Shown piece by piece: positions 31,976 through 42,331 of a stretch of 64,000 bases of DNA; within the stretch, counting starts at the first letter, position 1; each line of letters begins with the position of its first letter. The position numbers were made by a program, and so were the translations under genes. Source of the DNA: Blastocladiella emersonii ATCC 22665 (lineage: Eukaryota; Blastocladiomycota; Blastocladiomycetes; Blastocladiales; Blastocladiaceae); the NCBI GenBank assembly GCA_025594325.1, contig JANHCV010000003.1, positions 1,116,001-1,180,000 of the forward strand, in the 5' to 3' direction. The notes under the pieces are model-generated. The model was given only the letters and a program-made list of their open reading frames with translations, was not told the origin of the DNA and made no database searches.

Positions 31976-32727
31976 CTAAAGCTCACCAATGCTGCGGTTG
32001 TTCATGGTCAGGCGGCTCAGCGCGGCCGTGAACCGGTTCTTCGCCTTGCGCTTCTCCTTGCGCTTGGCACGGCGCTCGAGGTCCTCCTGCACGTCGATGG
32101 CGGCGAAGACGAAGAGGCGGAACTCGTTGTAGTCGAGCTCCTGGTTGCCCGAAACGTCGAACTCGTCGTAGATCTTCTTGACGGCGGCGCGACTGAACCC
32201 GAACAGGAACCCGAGCGTCTCGAACTCGGACCGCGAAACGGCCTTGGAACCGTCCTCGTCGAGAAGCTCGAAGCATGTCCGCCAGTGCCGGTACAGGAAG
32301 TGCTTGGCCTTGCCGTCCTACACGACCCGGCGAAAGTCAGCTCGTGGAAGGAGGGTGATGAGGTCGCAGTGTGTACGCACGTTGATGGCGACCAGGATGC
32401 ACACGAGCAGGTAGAACTCGTCAAACTCGCACGAGCCGGACCGATCGAGATCGAAGATGTCAAAGATCTTGTAGATCTGCGTTTTGCTCAGATCCGTCGA
32501 CGAGCTGAGGAAGGCGGCGAACTGGATGTCGTCGATACCGCCCGTGCCCTTGCAGTCGAGCAGCCGGAAGAACTCGAGCACGAGCTGCGCCGAGCGCGCG
32601 TTCAGCAGCCCTGAAAGACGTGCAGAGCGTTAGGGTCCGCGAGCACGGGCGGGACCGGGTGCATCGCGCACGCACCGTACTTGGGGTCGAGGTGCAGCCG
32701 TTTCAGGAAGTTGGATGAGACTTTCAT
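31976..32727 (-). CDS. EFCAB9: EFCAB9-like EF-hand calcium sensor (CatSper-associated)
   Basis: Small calcium-binding protein matching EFCAB9, the pH- and calcium-sensing partner of the sperm CatSper channel. Exons 32676-32727, 32381-32610 and 31976-32317 join across 65- and 63-nt introns (both GTGCGT) to 207 residues; human EFCAB9 is 197. Collinear blocks: a short N-terminus ending LHLDPKYGLLNARSAQ, LEFFRLLDCKG, STDLSKTQIYKIFDIFDLD, FYLLVCILVA, FLYRHWRTCFELLDEDG, FGFSRAAVKKIYDEFDVSG and LDYNEFRLF. EF-hand 2 (71-82) is canonical with D1, D3, S5, G6, E9 and E12; loops at 114-125 and 148-159 also keep Asp at position 1 and Glu at position 12; the loop at 36-47 is degenerate. Expected site: flagellum. 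It is divergent from WRAP73. Confidence 0.82.
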
Positions 32728-32990
32728 GGCAGTGGTTGGTTTGGGCGCTTTAGAAGACGCGTGAAGGGGCTGAAGGCGCTTTGTTCGCGTCGATGGGGAC
32801 GCGGTGGGCGGGTGCGAGACACTTTGGCGCGACGCGTCTCGCAAAACGCACGGGGTGGCGCCTGCCGCGCCCATCACGCCGCTCCGCCGCGGCGATCCCA
32901 CTGCTCTCGCTCCGCCCCTGAGCCGACCCGCCTCCCTTCCCTCTGCCCCCATCACACCCCATGAAATAGTGCAACCACACACACACTGCA
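32728..32990. promoter_or_regulatory. Bidirectional promoter, EFCAB9-like / WRAP73
   Basis: 263 bp between two divergent starts. It holds an E2F-like TTTGGCGC (32823-32830) directly followed by GACGCGTCTC (32831-32840), whose core ACGCGT (32832-32837) is the MluI cell-cycle box of fungi. I see no TATA box. The paired arrangement of a flagellar sensor and a centriolar protein suggests one cell-cycle or sporulation programme for both; this is inference. Confidence 0.55.
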
Positions 32991-34645
32991 ATGGACTTCT
33001 CGGACGCATTCAGGCAAACCAACGGGCAGTGCTACTTCAGCGCCGACGGCGCGTACCAGGCGACGGTCGTCGGACACAAGCTGGTGATCCGCGACGCCGA
33101 GACGCTGAGCATCGTGAACGTCATCACGGCGGTGGACGCCATTTCGTACATTGAGTTCTCGCCCGACGCCAAGTACATTCTGTGCGCGTCGTACGAGCTG
33201 GGCGCCGTGCAGGTGTGGGAGCTCGACGGCACCGAGCCCGTCGCCAAGACCGACGAGGGCCTGTCGGGCTGCGTGCGCGTCGCCTGGGACCAGTACTCGG
33301 CGCGCGCCGTGCTCACCTGGAGCGCCTTCGGCCTGCGCATCTCGGTGTGGAACCTCGTCGACGGTTCGCTCACCTATATCCGCCAGCCGAAATACGCCGA
33401 CCGCGGGTTCGCCTTCCGCGAGGACCACCGCTACCTCGCCGTGCTCGACCGCGTCGACTGCCGCGACGAGGTGTGCGTCTACGACTGCGCCACCTGGGAC
33501 CTCGTCAAGCACTTTGCCGTCGAGTCGACCGACGCCACGGACCTCGCGTGGTCGCCCGACGGCCGCCACATTGCCGTGTGGGACTCGGTTCTCGAAGTAC
33601 GCCGTGGTTACCCACGACTCGGTTTTGAGCACGCCTAACGCACTCCGCTGCGCGTAGTACCGCGTGCTCATCTACTCGCCCGACGGCCGCCGCATGCACT
33701 CGTACTCGGCCTACGAGAACGGTCTCGGCGTCCGCCTCGCCGTGTGGTCACCGACGAGCCAGTTCCTCGCCGTCGGCAGCTACGACCAGAAGCTGCGCCT
33801 GCTCAACCACTTCACCTTCAACGCCATTGCCGAGTGGGGCCACGCCGGCAGCGTCACGCTCACGCCCAAATCCAAACTCGTCGTGTTCCGCGAACCGAGC
33901 CTGCTCGCGTCCGGCGCCGCCCCCGCGTGGCCGACGGCCGTCGATGTCGCGCATCCGCGGCTACGATGTACGTTCTCCGCGCACGTACTGCGTGTGTTCC
34001 GCGCTGACTTACCATCTCGGCGATAGACGAGGCCGTCATGCCGTCGCAGTCCAATATCACGCTCAACTTCCCGGTCGTCAAGCTCGACGCCGAGAAGCCA
34101 GCGAAAAAGGTGGGCGTCAGCATGGTCAAGTGGTCGATTGACGGCCGGTATCTCGCCGTCAAGAACGGTACGCTTCGCTCAAATCGGACGCACCTCGCCT
34201 CGCCGCTCACTCTGTCCGCGCACGTGTAGAGAACACGCCGACCCTCGTGTACATCTACTCGATGGCGCACCTCCGGCTCATCTCGATCTTGCAGCACGGC
34301 GAGAGCGTCAAGGCCATGGAGTGGATGCAGCAGGAGCGGTCGCGCCACGTCCTGACGCTGTGCACGGGGACCGGCGCGCTGCACTTCTGGGACGGCGGTC
34401 GCACCGTGGTGCCCGGCCATCCGGACGAGGTGCTCCCCTTCACGGACGCGGACGCTGCGGCAACGCAGGAAACGTACGGCGTCGCCGAGTCGGTCATCGT
34501 GCCCGTCTCCGGGTTCCACGTCCACAACTTCCGCTGGGCCGGCGGCCGCGACGGCGGGAAGCGCGTCCTGTTGATCGACAAGGACAAGTTCTGTGTCGCG
34601 TTCGATGTCCAGATGCATGACCAGGATGCGTTCCCGACGCGGTGA
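32991..34645 (+). CDS. WRAP73: WRAP73/WDR8 WD40 protein of centrosome, basal body and spindle pole
   Basis: WD40 protein that with SSX2IP/Msd1-like partners anchors microtubules at centrosomes and spindle poles and supports ciliogenesis. Exons 32991-33596, 33658-33967, 34027-34167 and 34230-34645 give 490 residues with closed phases; introns are 59-62 nt with GTACG donors. It aligns block by block with human WRAP73: MDFSDAFRQTNGQCYFSADG, ISYIEFSPDAKYILCA, VQVWELDG, DEGLSG, ISVWNL, then AVWDSVLEYRVLIYSPDGR, YSAYENGLGVRLAVWSP, SQFLAVGSYDQKLRLLNH and a C-terminal FHVHNFRW...DKDKFCVAF. Length is close to human (460). Shares its promoter with the EFCAB9-like gene. Confidence 0.93.
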
Positions 34646-35894
34646 ATAGACTCTTTTGTACAGCATGCCGGTTAAGAGTGGATGCGCGTCCTCACCCGTG
34701 TTATGGTTCAGCATGGCAACCGGCCAGCGATGCCCCGATGAAAGCGAGTGCTCCCAAGCGCGGCTGCGTCCCTGCTGAACCCCGCCTCTGGTTGGGCGAC
34801 GCGGGATGGCGCGCCGTGTTGTGCTCGTGGACCATGAGGAGGCGGCGCTGGTCGAAACGATCATAGGAACCCTTAACATCCACGCTTCCAAGGCTTGTTA
34901 GCCACGTCTTGGGAGTACTATTAGACAAAGCTGGGACATTTTCATCGCGCATACTCTGTTCGCGGAGCTGTTTTGCTACTTTGGCCTGCCCGATCCACTT
35001 CTCGTGCGTGCGTGCGTGCGAGCCTGGAACTGTGCTCTCCCCCGCATCCATCGCAAGCAACAGCGCGGTGTGCCCTCGTCGTGGTACCGACCGTCGCGCT
35101 CACGAAGCCGGCGCCTGTTCGGTTCGCACCGAGGCGACATTGGTGGACGACTTGCCCATCGTCACTCAGGCCTCGTTTTCTGAGGTGTGGAGCGGAGTAG
35201 TCATGAGCTCCGTTACGCGCGCTCCAGCCGCCGCTGAGCTCGGCGAGCCCACGTATCGCTCTTTCCCGTCCCGTCCCGCCTATCTAGTCCACGCTGTACA
35301 AAACGGACATGTCTCGCAGACAAGCGGCTCTCTCGTCGTACGTCGATCGCTTCGCTGAAGAGCGAAGCTGCGAACCGCGGTGTCGCAGACGTGCAACAGA
35401 CGAGGCGACCCACGGCGAACACGGTGCGGAAGACTCTGGGTCTACCCGTTGATGAGTGCGTCGTCATCGATCTGGGCGAGGGCCGGGGACCGGCCGTTCA
35501 TGTGGTGTACACGATCGTGCGGCGAGCGACGAGCGACAGGCGCGCCGTCCGTGACGTCATGAATGGACGCGTCTCGAAATCACGTTTCTGTCTCCGCCCG
35601 GGCGCGAGACGTGTCGCGTCGCGTCGGCTTTCGCGAGGACCACTCGTGTAACCTCTCTCACTTGCTGCTCCCTTCCAACAGCCTCAGCGCCTCGACGGAT
35701 TCGAGCCATTCTTTCGCCCGAGCTGAGTTCCGATTAGACGCTAGCCGATAACGGCGAGTCCTCAGCCTTCATTTTGAGGCAGCGATGGTTTCCTCCCGGT
35801 AGTCAACCATCATGGGCCAGACCAGCAGCAGCTTCCTGGGCAGTGTATCCAGTACCATCAACGACTCTGCTGCTGCTTCCAACGACGCCACAGT
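34646..35894. other. Gene-poor region at the visible start of the left inverted-repeat arm
   Basis: 1.25 kb between WRAP73 and the helical-protein gene. The mirror image begins at 34847. On the minus strand a frame at about 34701-35090 contains Gly-His-Thr-Ala-Leu-Leu-Leu-Ala-Met-Asp-Ala-Gly, an ankyrin-like motif, but with a stop just upstream and no start; it could be an ankyrin-gene remnant. CGTGCG runs at about 35003-35020 form a short microsatellite. GACGCGTCTCG lies at 35566-35576. Confidence 0.4.
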
Positions 35895-37778
35895 CTCCTC
35901 GCCGCAACCACGGACAAGACGCTGAAATCGTGGCACACGCTGCGCCTGCTCGACCCCGAGACGCCGCTGTGGTCCGAGGTCGAGGCGGGGCTGCGCCAGT
36001 GGAACTGTCTTGCATTCCACCAGATCGCAGTCGCAGACGCAGTCGAAAAGTCGATCCGCCCGTGGCCTGCGGCGGGTGGATCGGCGGTCGAGCAGGCCGT
36101 GCTGCGGGCTGTCGTCGCAGTGATGCAGGACACGCCAGTCGTTGACGACGACATGGCCGTGAGCGGACCTGCCGCGTCGACACCGCCGCGGAAGCGACAC
36201 TACTCGCTGCTGCTCGTCCTCAACCAGTGCCTCGCCGTCGCGTACGACGCGGCCGTGTTCGACGAGTATTTCGGGCTGCTCGAGACCTCGGACGACCCGC
36301 TGACCGTCGTCCGGGTCCTCGACGGGCTCGTCGTGGCGTCCCCGCCGCCGCAGCTGACGCCGCTCCTGCGCGACCACCTCGCGACGATCCTCGCCTACTC
36401 TGCCGCGGCGCACCGCGCGCTCCACGTGTGCACGACGGCGTGCCTTGACTCGATTGCGTGACAGCTTAACTGCAGGTCGCCCGAGGCGCTTCTCGACCGC
36501 GCCGCGCAGTACCTCATCAATACGCTGCACGCGCAGATCCGGTACATCAAACTCAAACCGCAGCTCCCGCACATGATGCGCGCCGTCGTCCGTGGCGCCG
36601 GGCCCGCGGCCGCCGTCTGGTTCGAGGACGCGGTCCTCGCTGCGCTCAGCCGGCATCTCGCGCAGCCTGAGCTGTGGAAGGAGTCTACCGAGGTCATCCT
36701 CGAGCTCGTGCACACGGCGACGGTGCCGTTCGGTCCCTCGCTCGCCAAGCCGCCACTGGCAGCGGTCGGGGAGTCGAAACCGGTGCTCCCCGCGCGGTTC
36801 GCCGCCGTGTCGCCGTGGCTCAAGCGGACGAACGGCGACGTGCTCGTCAACTTGGCGCTGGACGCCGAGAACCTCGCCAAGGCGGCGTCGCCGTCGGACG
36901 CGTTCCCCGACGGGACCGACGCGCAGGCCATGGAGACGGACCCGAACGAGGGCGCGGACCTCGACGCCGACGGCAAGTCCTCGCTCCCGCACGCCGCGCA
37001 GGTCCTGCTGCACATCCTGCACCACGCGCGCAACCTGATCGCGGCGGCGCCGCCGCGCGTCCGCGTCGAGCTCCTCCGCCTCGCCACGGCGACGCTCGAC
37101 AAGCTGTCCGGGTACGACCGGTACACCAACTCCGGGATCTACCGGATCCTGCAGGTCGTCTCCCTCGCGCCGCCGGCCGCTGGCGCTGGTGCTGGTGCTG
37201 GTGCTGCAGCGCACGCGTACCTCGTCGACGCGACGCTCGACTTTCTCGCGGCCGCCGCGCGCCAGTCGCCCGACTACGGCGCGGATACTGTGGTCCAGCA
37301 CCACGGCGGCGAGGTCGTCGCCATCGCCGCGGGGACCGGCAAGTCGTCGCTGCGCGCTGCCCGCGCCCTGTGTGCTATCATCGCGGCGGCGACGCGGCCC
37401 GACGAGTCCCGCGTGTCGACGGCCGGGACCCCGATCCAGCCGCGGCTCGCGCACCAGGCCGTCATGGCGCTCGCGCCCGTGTTCCTTGCGCCGTGGCAGG
37501 CGGACGGCGAGGACCTACGGCCAGCGGCCCGTGACGCGATCCAGGCGCTCGTCGCGGCACCGCGCACGTGCAACGCGGCGTGGATGGCGCTTGCTGTCCT
37601 GCGAAAGGCGTTAGTAGTCGAGGCGCACGTCACGCCGCCCACCGACGCGGTGGTCGCGGCGCTCGTGGCCGCGATCCCGGACGCGGTCGCTGACGAGGTC
37701 CGTGGCCGGGTTCGCCGGCTCGACACGGACCAGGTTGCGATACTTGATGGCATACTGGCCGAGGCGGGCCAGTCTTGA
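35895..37778 (+). CDS. Uncharacterised helical protein, left-arm copy; start unresolved
   Basis: I do not recognise the family. The frame is convincing from about 35895 (LLAATTDKTLKSWHTLRLLD) and runs, with one probable 48-nt intron (36428-36475, GTGCAC donor, TTAAC branch, GCAG acceptor), to the stop at 37778; without that intron an in-frame TGA at 36459 would break it. About 610 residues. The sequence is rich in amphipathic Leu/Ala helices with short acidic linkers, as in HEAT/ARM-like scaffolds: LLLVLNQCLAVAYDAAVFDEY, then LPHMMRAVVRG, STEVILELVHTATVPFGP and a helical C-terminus. No ATG fits upstream: the nearest one at 35812 does not join in phase to the acceptor at 35893. The 5' end may be truncated. 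An identical copy is at 61069-62952. Confidence 0.6.
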
Positions 37779-37903
37779 GATGGGGTGGTCGAAATACATG
37801 TATACGGTCAACACGTGAAGAAATCATCGCGTCGGCGCGGTGGCGGTGGTTCGTTTGCCGCGGGCTCGCTGTCGGCAGTGGCACTCCCTACCACATCGCC
37901 GCC

Positions 37904-39240
37904 ATGGAGCACACATCAACTTCAATGAAACATGACTCTGCGCATTATGATCCAGCGGCCGATCCGGGCAAGACTTCCGCCAGCGGAGTCGGTAACCACG
38001 TTTCTCAACCGGGGGGCGTCCCGTTCGAGCTGCTCGCCGCCGTGGTGCAGCTCGCGGGACCACGCGAGTGCCTTGCCACCGCCACTCGCGAGATCCAGTT
38101 CGTCTATTCCGATTCGGAAGTCAAGCGCGTCTGGACCCGCAGGCGCTTGACCTCGCAGTTCCACCAAGTCCTTGATAAAGTAGACATCGCGTCGGGTAAG
38201 CTTCCACTGACCGACCTCGTCGGCTACTTGCAGTGCGTCGCACCAGGCAAACCGGGCTATTCCAGCCGCGACTTCTTCTATGTAGCGTCGGACACCTTTC
38301 TTCAGCTCTTACAGCCCACCCGGGGGGCCGCCAAATCGGATCCGAAGCGCTGCACTACGCTCATCAATCCTCCTGAGCGCATGAACAAGCCGGTGGGCCG
38401 CCACACGAAGCTTACGCCGTGTTTCGAATCGCCTGGCTTCTCGCTGCTCCAGCTGCTCCTTGCCGTCGTCGCGAGCGGAGACGCGACAGCGGCCCGCAAG
38501 CTGCTCGAGGACACGTTCGAGCGAGCGCCCGAGTTGCTTGACGTGAAGCGCGCATGCTGGCACTCGGTCTCCCACGCGCTGTAGCTGTCCCGGTTTTCTG
38601 GCGGCGCTCATTCATGGTACTGGGCGAGCCGCTTGTCAAGCTGTCCCGGCCGATGACCTTGCTTGACTATCTCGCGGTTCTCTCAATCCTCGCTTGGAAC
38701 CCTGGCGTCCTAGAGGCGATCAGCGACCTCGAACTGGCGATCGACGTGCAGCTGTTGTTCCACGTGCTTTCGGAGCAAATCGATCTCCCTCGCTGCCTCG
38801 GCGAACATTTTCCAAAGGGGATCATGGCGGCTACCAGCGTCTCGCGCATGCTCGATTGGATGTTCGCGTTCGCACCGATACTTGGCGACCAGCTCCTTGA
38901 GTCAGGGCTGCTCGACTCGCTTCGGTTGCCGCACATGAAAGAGGCTCTCCTGCACGCTCTCGCTTGCTATCCGATCAAGTTGATTGAACACAAGCCGCCT
39001 GCCGTTCGCGCGGAGCTCGTCGCGATGGCCTACCAAAACGGTTGCGCCGGTAACCTCGTCAGGGATCTCGCGGACAACGCGCTGCTTGACGCCGACACCG
39101 TCAACTGTCTCCTGATGTACGCACTGAAGAAAGACACCAATCACAACTTGTCTGAGCTCCAGAAGCACTTGGTCACGGCGAGGGGCGGAGGCACAGCCGA
39201 TCTGAGGCTTACTGGGATGAGGAATGACACTGCGGGATGA
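37904..39240 (+). pseudogene. F-box-like helical gene split by a frameshift, left-arm copy
   Basis: From the ATG at 37904 a frame encodes a protein with VPFELLAAVVQLAGPRECLA, an F-box-like first helix, and continues to a stop at 38582-38584. A second frame, open from 38554 and overlapping by 31 bases, carries on with equally coding-like sequence (TLLDYLAVLSILAWNPGVLEA, then several Leu-rich helices) to 39240. No intron of usual size joins them. A one-base indel at about 38554-38584 would restore one protein of about 445 residues; I infer a recent pseudogene or a base error. Programmed frameshifting is less likely. The mirror copy at 59607-60943 carries the same break, so the lesion predates or was copied with the duplication. 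Confidence 0.6.
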
Positions 39241-39309
39241 TTGTGAACCTTCGCTCCCTGGCGCTTCGGCTAAACTGGAAATTTTATTGTCATCGTCCTG
39301 AATGTGTCG

Positions 39310-40050
39310 ATGCAGTCCGCGCAGCCCACGTACGGCTACCCGGCCAAGGAGTACCCAAGCATCACGCCAGCGACGGCGGCGGGCGCGGGCGCGGGCGCGG
39401 GCGGGTTGTCGTCAATCACGGCGCCCATCTCGCGCGCCACGTCGGGCCTGGCGAGTCTCGCGGCGCCGCTGACGGACACGGCGGCGTACTGGGGCCGGCT
39501 CGGCTACGACACGTTTACGCGTGTACTGGGACGCGCACGTGTTCTTTTTCGAGCGTGTCGCACTCGCATTCCCCCCAAGCAGCACACTCACCGCACACTC
39601 CCCCCGCTCTCCTACCGAACGCGTAGGTACCCGCCGCTGCGCGCGTTCACGTACGCGTTCGGTGCGCTGACGGCGATCCCGAACCTCATCTTCCTCACGT
39701 ACGCGGCCATCTCGTTCTGGATCGTGGCAACGATCGCGACGGTTGGCACGCTCGTGGTCGAGGGCGGGATCCTCGGGTTTGGCATGCTGTTCCTCGGGCC
39801 GATCCTGTTTTTCTCGTTTTGGGGCGCCCTGATCGCCGTCGGCCTGTCCACGGCCGCCTTCTACGGCCTGCGCGCCTCGTCCATCACGCTCAGCACGGCG
39901 CAGTCGGTCATGGGCGACTCGGGCATTGTCGGCGGCAGCGTCGGGCTCGCCAAGAACGCGCTCGCCACCACGGCCACCCTCATGGAGAAGGCCGAGGCTG
40001 TGGTCGTTGGCCACGAGGGCCTGCCCGTGCCCATCGCCGGCCGCGTCTAA
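39310..40050 (+). CDS. Promethin/LDAF1-like membrane protein, left-arm copy
   Basis: The segment after about residue 110 has two to three long hydrophobic stretches forming a hairpin: FTYAFGALTAIPNLIFLTYA, FWIVATIATVGTLVVEGG and FLGPILFFSFWGALIAVGL. This layout resembles promethin (LDAF1/Ldo), a lipid-droplet assembly factor at ER-droplet contacts; the match is by pattern, not by a strict signature. The frame is open throughout (246 residues from the ATG at 39310), but 39513-39626 looks like a 114-nt intron (GTTTAC...GCGTAG) whose removal joins GYDT to YPPLRAF in phase and would remove an Arg-rich low-complexity insert. The N-terminus is Ala/Gly/Thr-rich. Mirror copy at 58797-59537. Confidence 0.55.
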   Translation: MQSAQPTYGYPAKEYPSITPATAAGAGAGAGGLSSITAPISRATSGLASLAAPLTDTAAYWGRLGYDTFTRVLGRARVLFRACRTRIPPKQHTHRTLPPLSYRTRRYPPLRAFTYAFGALTAIPNLIFLTYAAISFWIVATIATVGTLVVEGGILGFGMLFLGPILFFSFWGALIAVGLSTAAFYGLRASSITLSTAQSVMGDSGIVGGSVGLAKNALATTATLMEKAEAVVVGHEGLPVPIAGRV

Positions 40051-40553
40051 GCGCGTCGTTGGTCGTCGGTCGTCGCGTTGGTTGTCGTGCCGTGTCGCGG
40101 GGCTGCTCGGTTCCTCACCATCATCTTGTACCATATCATCCACCATCCCGTACGCGCGCACCCAGAGTCGAGGGCGGGGAGTTTGTTTCGTCGTCGTCGT
40201 CGTCATGTGAGAATCGGAAAACGTGTTTGTTCTGCTCGCCCGTCTCTACTCAATCTCAAGGTGCTGTGGCCGTGCGAGACGCGCTCGACGTGCGCGGGCC
40301 GGACCGAAAGGCTCGCTCGCGCGCCGCACGAGTTGTGCGCGGCGACCGCGACCCACCACTGCACGGTGGGCGCGGACGTGGCAGCCGTGAACTGACTGAA
40401 CGGCGCGGCGCGTGAAGGACGCGGCACCTTTCCATTCGCCATCGCGTCGCGAAACAAGGAATGAACACAAAAATAGATCAAATTACACGCATGGTTGAGA
40501 GTTTGGTTACAATGGTAGGTATCACGAACTGAAAACAGAAAGAAAGGAAAGAC
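40051..40553. other. Intergenic region between convergent genes, left arm
   Basis: About 500 bases between the stops of the promethin-like and low-complexity genes. It holds a GTC/GTCGTC run at 40187-40205. AT-rich stretches at 40470-40560 (for example AAAAATAGATCAAATT) probably belong to the 3' end of the minus-strand gene. No gene seen. Mirror: 58294-58796. Confidence 0.45.
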
Positions 40554-41555
40554 TCAAGAAACAATGGCCGCGGACCGCAGCACAACGACAGGCACCACTG
40601 AGGAGGCGCTTGGGAGGACCTTGACGCCGTGCTTGATCGGGCGCGACTTGGACTCGCACAAAGGCACAGAAGACACCATGACGGTACTGGATGCACCACC
40701 CAGGAGGCTGCCGATGCGAGTCTTGAACGACGACCACCGCGAGGGAGCCGCGGACTTGTCAAAGTTGTTGACCAGCGTCTGGTCCGAACCAAACTCCTCT
40801 GACACAGGTGCGAGGTTCGAGCCGTTGTTGTTGGCTGACTCGGGGAGCTGAACGACCGCCGCTGCCACCTCCATCTTGACCTTGGGGTTCGCCGCGGTTG
40901 GCGACGCACTGCCACGGTGGCCGGCATGGCGGCGAACCCAGCGCAGCACTTTGCCAGCGGCACTGCGCTTCTTCTTGGTCGGAATGGTGGTGGTGGTGTT
41001 GGCGGGCGCGGGAACCTGGATCACGGCCTGTTCGTTGCTCACAATGAACTCAAGAGCCGAGACAGCTGACGCGGACGGCTTGGACTCGGCCGTAGTAGCA
41101 ACAGCGATAGCGGCGGGGGCGGGCTCGAAGGTGGCACGCAGGGCCGATACATGCACTGCAGCGAGCGCCGCCTCGAGCTTGGCCGCCGTCGCTGCGCCAC
41201 TGAACGCGGCCGACTTGACGGTACCGCCGCCACGCTGCTGAACGCCGTCGTCGTGATGGACAAGGTGAAGCTTGTCCGAGGACCGCGAGCAGGGCGAACG
41301 AGTCGCGGGCGAGCCGAGAGGAGACGCAAACTGCTTGAACCGCGACTTGAGAGTGCCGACTGAGGAGGTCGGCGTCGAGTCGACGACGCACTCGTCGATG
41401 TCGCCGTCCTTGGTGTTCTCGGGCGCGTTGCGGCTGGTACCGGTCGTGGAAGCGACCACGATGCACAGCGACGGGCGAGCCGAGGACAGCGGAACCTTGG
41501 GCGACGACGAGGTCGAGGTCGAGGTCGAGGGAGCGAGGGCAAGCTGGGAAGACAT
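40554..41555 (-). CDS. Low-complexity Ser/Ala/Thr protein of unknown function, left-arm copy
   Basis: Single exon, 333 residues from the ATG at 41555 (an upstream in-frame ATG at 41588 would add 11 residues). No known domain. It begins MSSQLALAPSTSTSTSSS, has an acidic DGDIDECVVD patch, a basic block TKKKRSAAGKVLRWVRRHAGH in the middle, and SRWSSFKTRIGSLLGG near the C-terminus. The basic block could be a nuclear signal or a membrane-binding helix. A TATA-like ATAAAA (complement of 41653-41658) lies about 100 bp upstream. Nucleotide composition and codon use resemble the neighbours. Mirror copy at 57292-58293. Confidence 0.6.
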   Translation of the reverse strand: MSSQLALAPSTSTSTSSSPKVPLSSARPSLCIVVASTTGTSRNAPENTKDGDIDECVVDSTPTSSVGTLKSRFKQFASPLGSPATRSPCSRSSDKLHLVHHDDGVQQRGGGTVKSAAFSGAATAAKLEAALAAVHVSALRATFEPAPAAIAVATTAESKPSASAVSALEFIVSNEQAVIQVPAPANTTTTIPTKKKRSAAGKVLRWVRRHAGHRGSASPTAANPKVKMEVAAAVVQLPESANNNGSNLAPVSEEFGSDQTLVNNFDKSAAPSRWSSFKTRIGSLLGGASSTVMVSSVPLCESKSRPIKHGVKVLPSASSVVPVVVLRSAAIVS

Positions 41556-42331
41556 GGTGTGCGACAAGGGGGTCTTGTGGGGAAACAATATCCTCTCTGA
41601 AAGTCCTGTTGGAAAGTGCAGAGCGAGAGCTGGAGGGGGTCGGCTGGCCGCGTTTTATGGGACGATCCGCCTCTGCATGCGACCTCCCGACTTTTCGCGC
41701 ATCGACGCGCTCATTGGTCGAGGATTCAAAGATGAATACATGCACTTCCTGGAGGAGCTCATGTGATCCGTGCTGGGTGGCGCAGCAGCGGTCAGCAAAG
41801 CCACCATCGCGGGCTGGCGCGAACGCGTCGCGTTTCAAGTCCTTGCCGCGAGCCGGGCTCTTGCGATAGCACGCGCGGGTCCAGCTGCGCATCGGGACAC
41901 GGGGACACCAACGAGGCATGGCAGCTCGAGGGCGGCGCAGTCATGTTGAAGAGCCACTCGCGACCACGGGCGCCGCCCATGATCGCGACGCGAACATTGA
42001 CTGAGTGGGCCTTAAAATTCGAAAGAACCATCGTCCATGGAGTCTGCTCTATTCATCTAGCGCAACTGCTAGAGTTGCCGGAACCGGGGAGCTGCCGCCG
42101 GGTGCGGGGGCAGCAGACACAGTGCGCATACGACTTCAAACTAGCTCGCCCTTCAATCATGGGAGAGGAGTTCTCAAGCGAGAGGTAGCAGAATTGTAGA
42201 TCAAGAGAGCAACGGTGGAGTTTAGGTAGACTATAGACAAGTTTATACAAAAACGCGGCGACATCTAGTTGTAGCGCAGGCGAGCGAACAAGCGAGTGTG
42301 AGTGCGACATGGGCGGCACGGCACCCCTAGC
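41556..42331. promoter_or_regulatory. Promoter of the low-complexity gene and 3' flank of the Q-rich gene
   Basis: 776 bases. The proximal part holds the CATAAAA element at 41652-41658 (minus strand). The part near 42180-42260 is AT-richer and fits a 3' UTR of the Q-rich gene. No gene is convincing. Mirror: 56516-57291. Confidence 0.45.

Noticed and set aside
35769-37454. 561-codon frame antisense to the helical protein (and its mirror at 61393-63078)
   Set aside because: Extreme Arg/Asp/Val composition typical of an antisense shadow; the sense frame is more protein-like.
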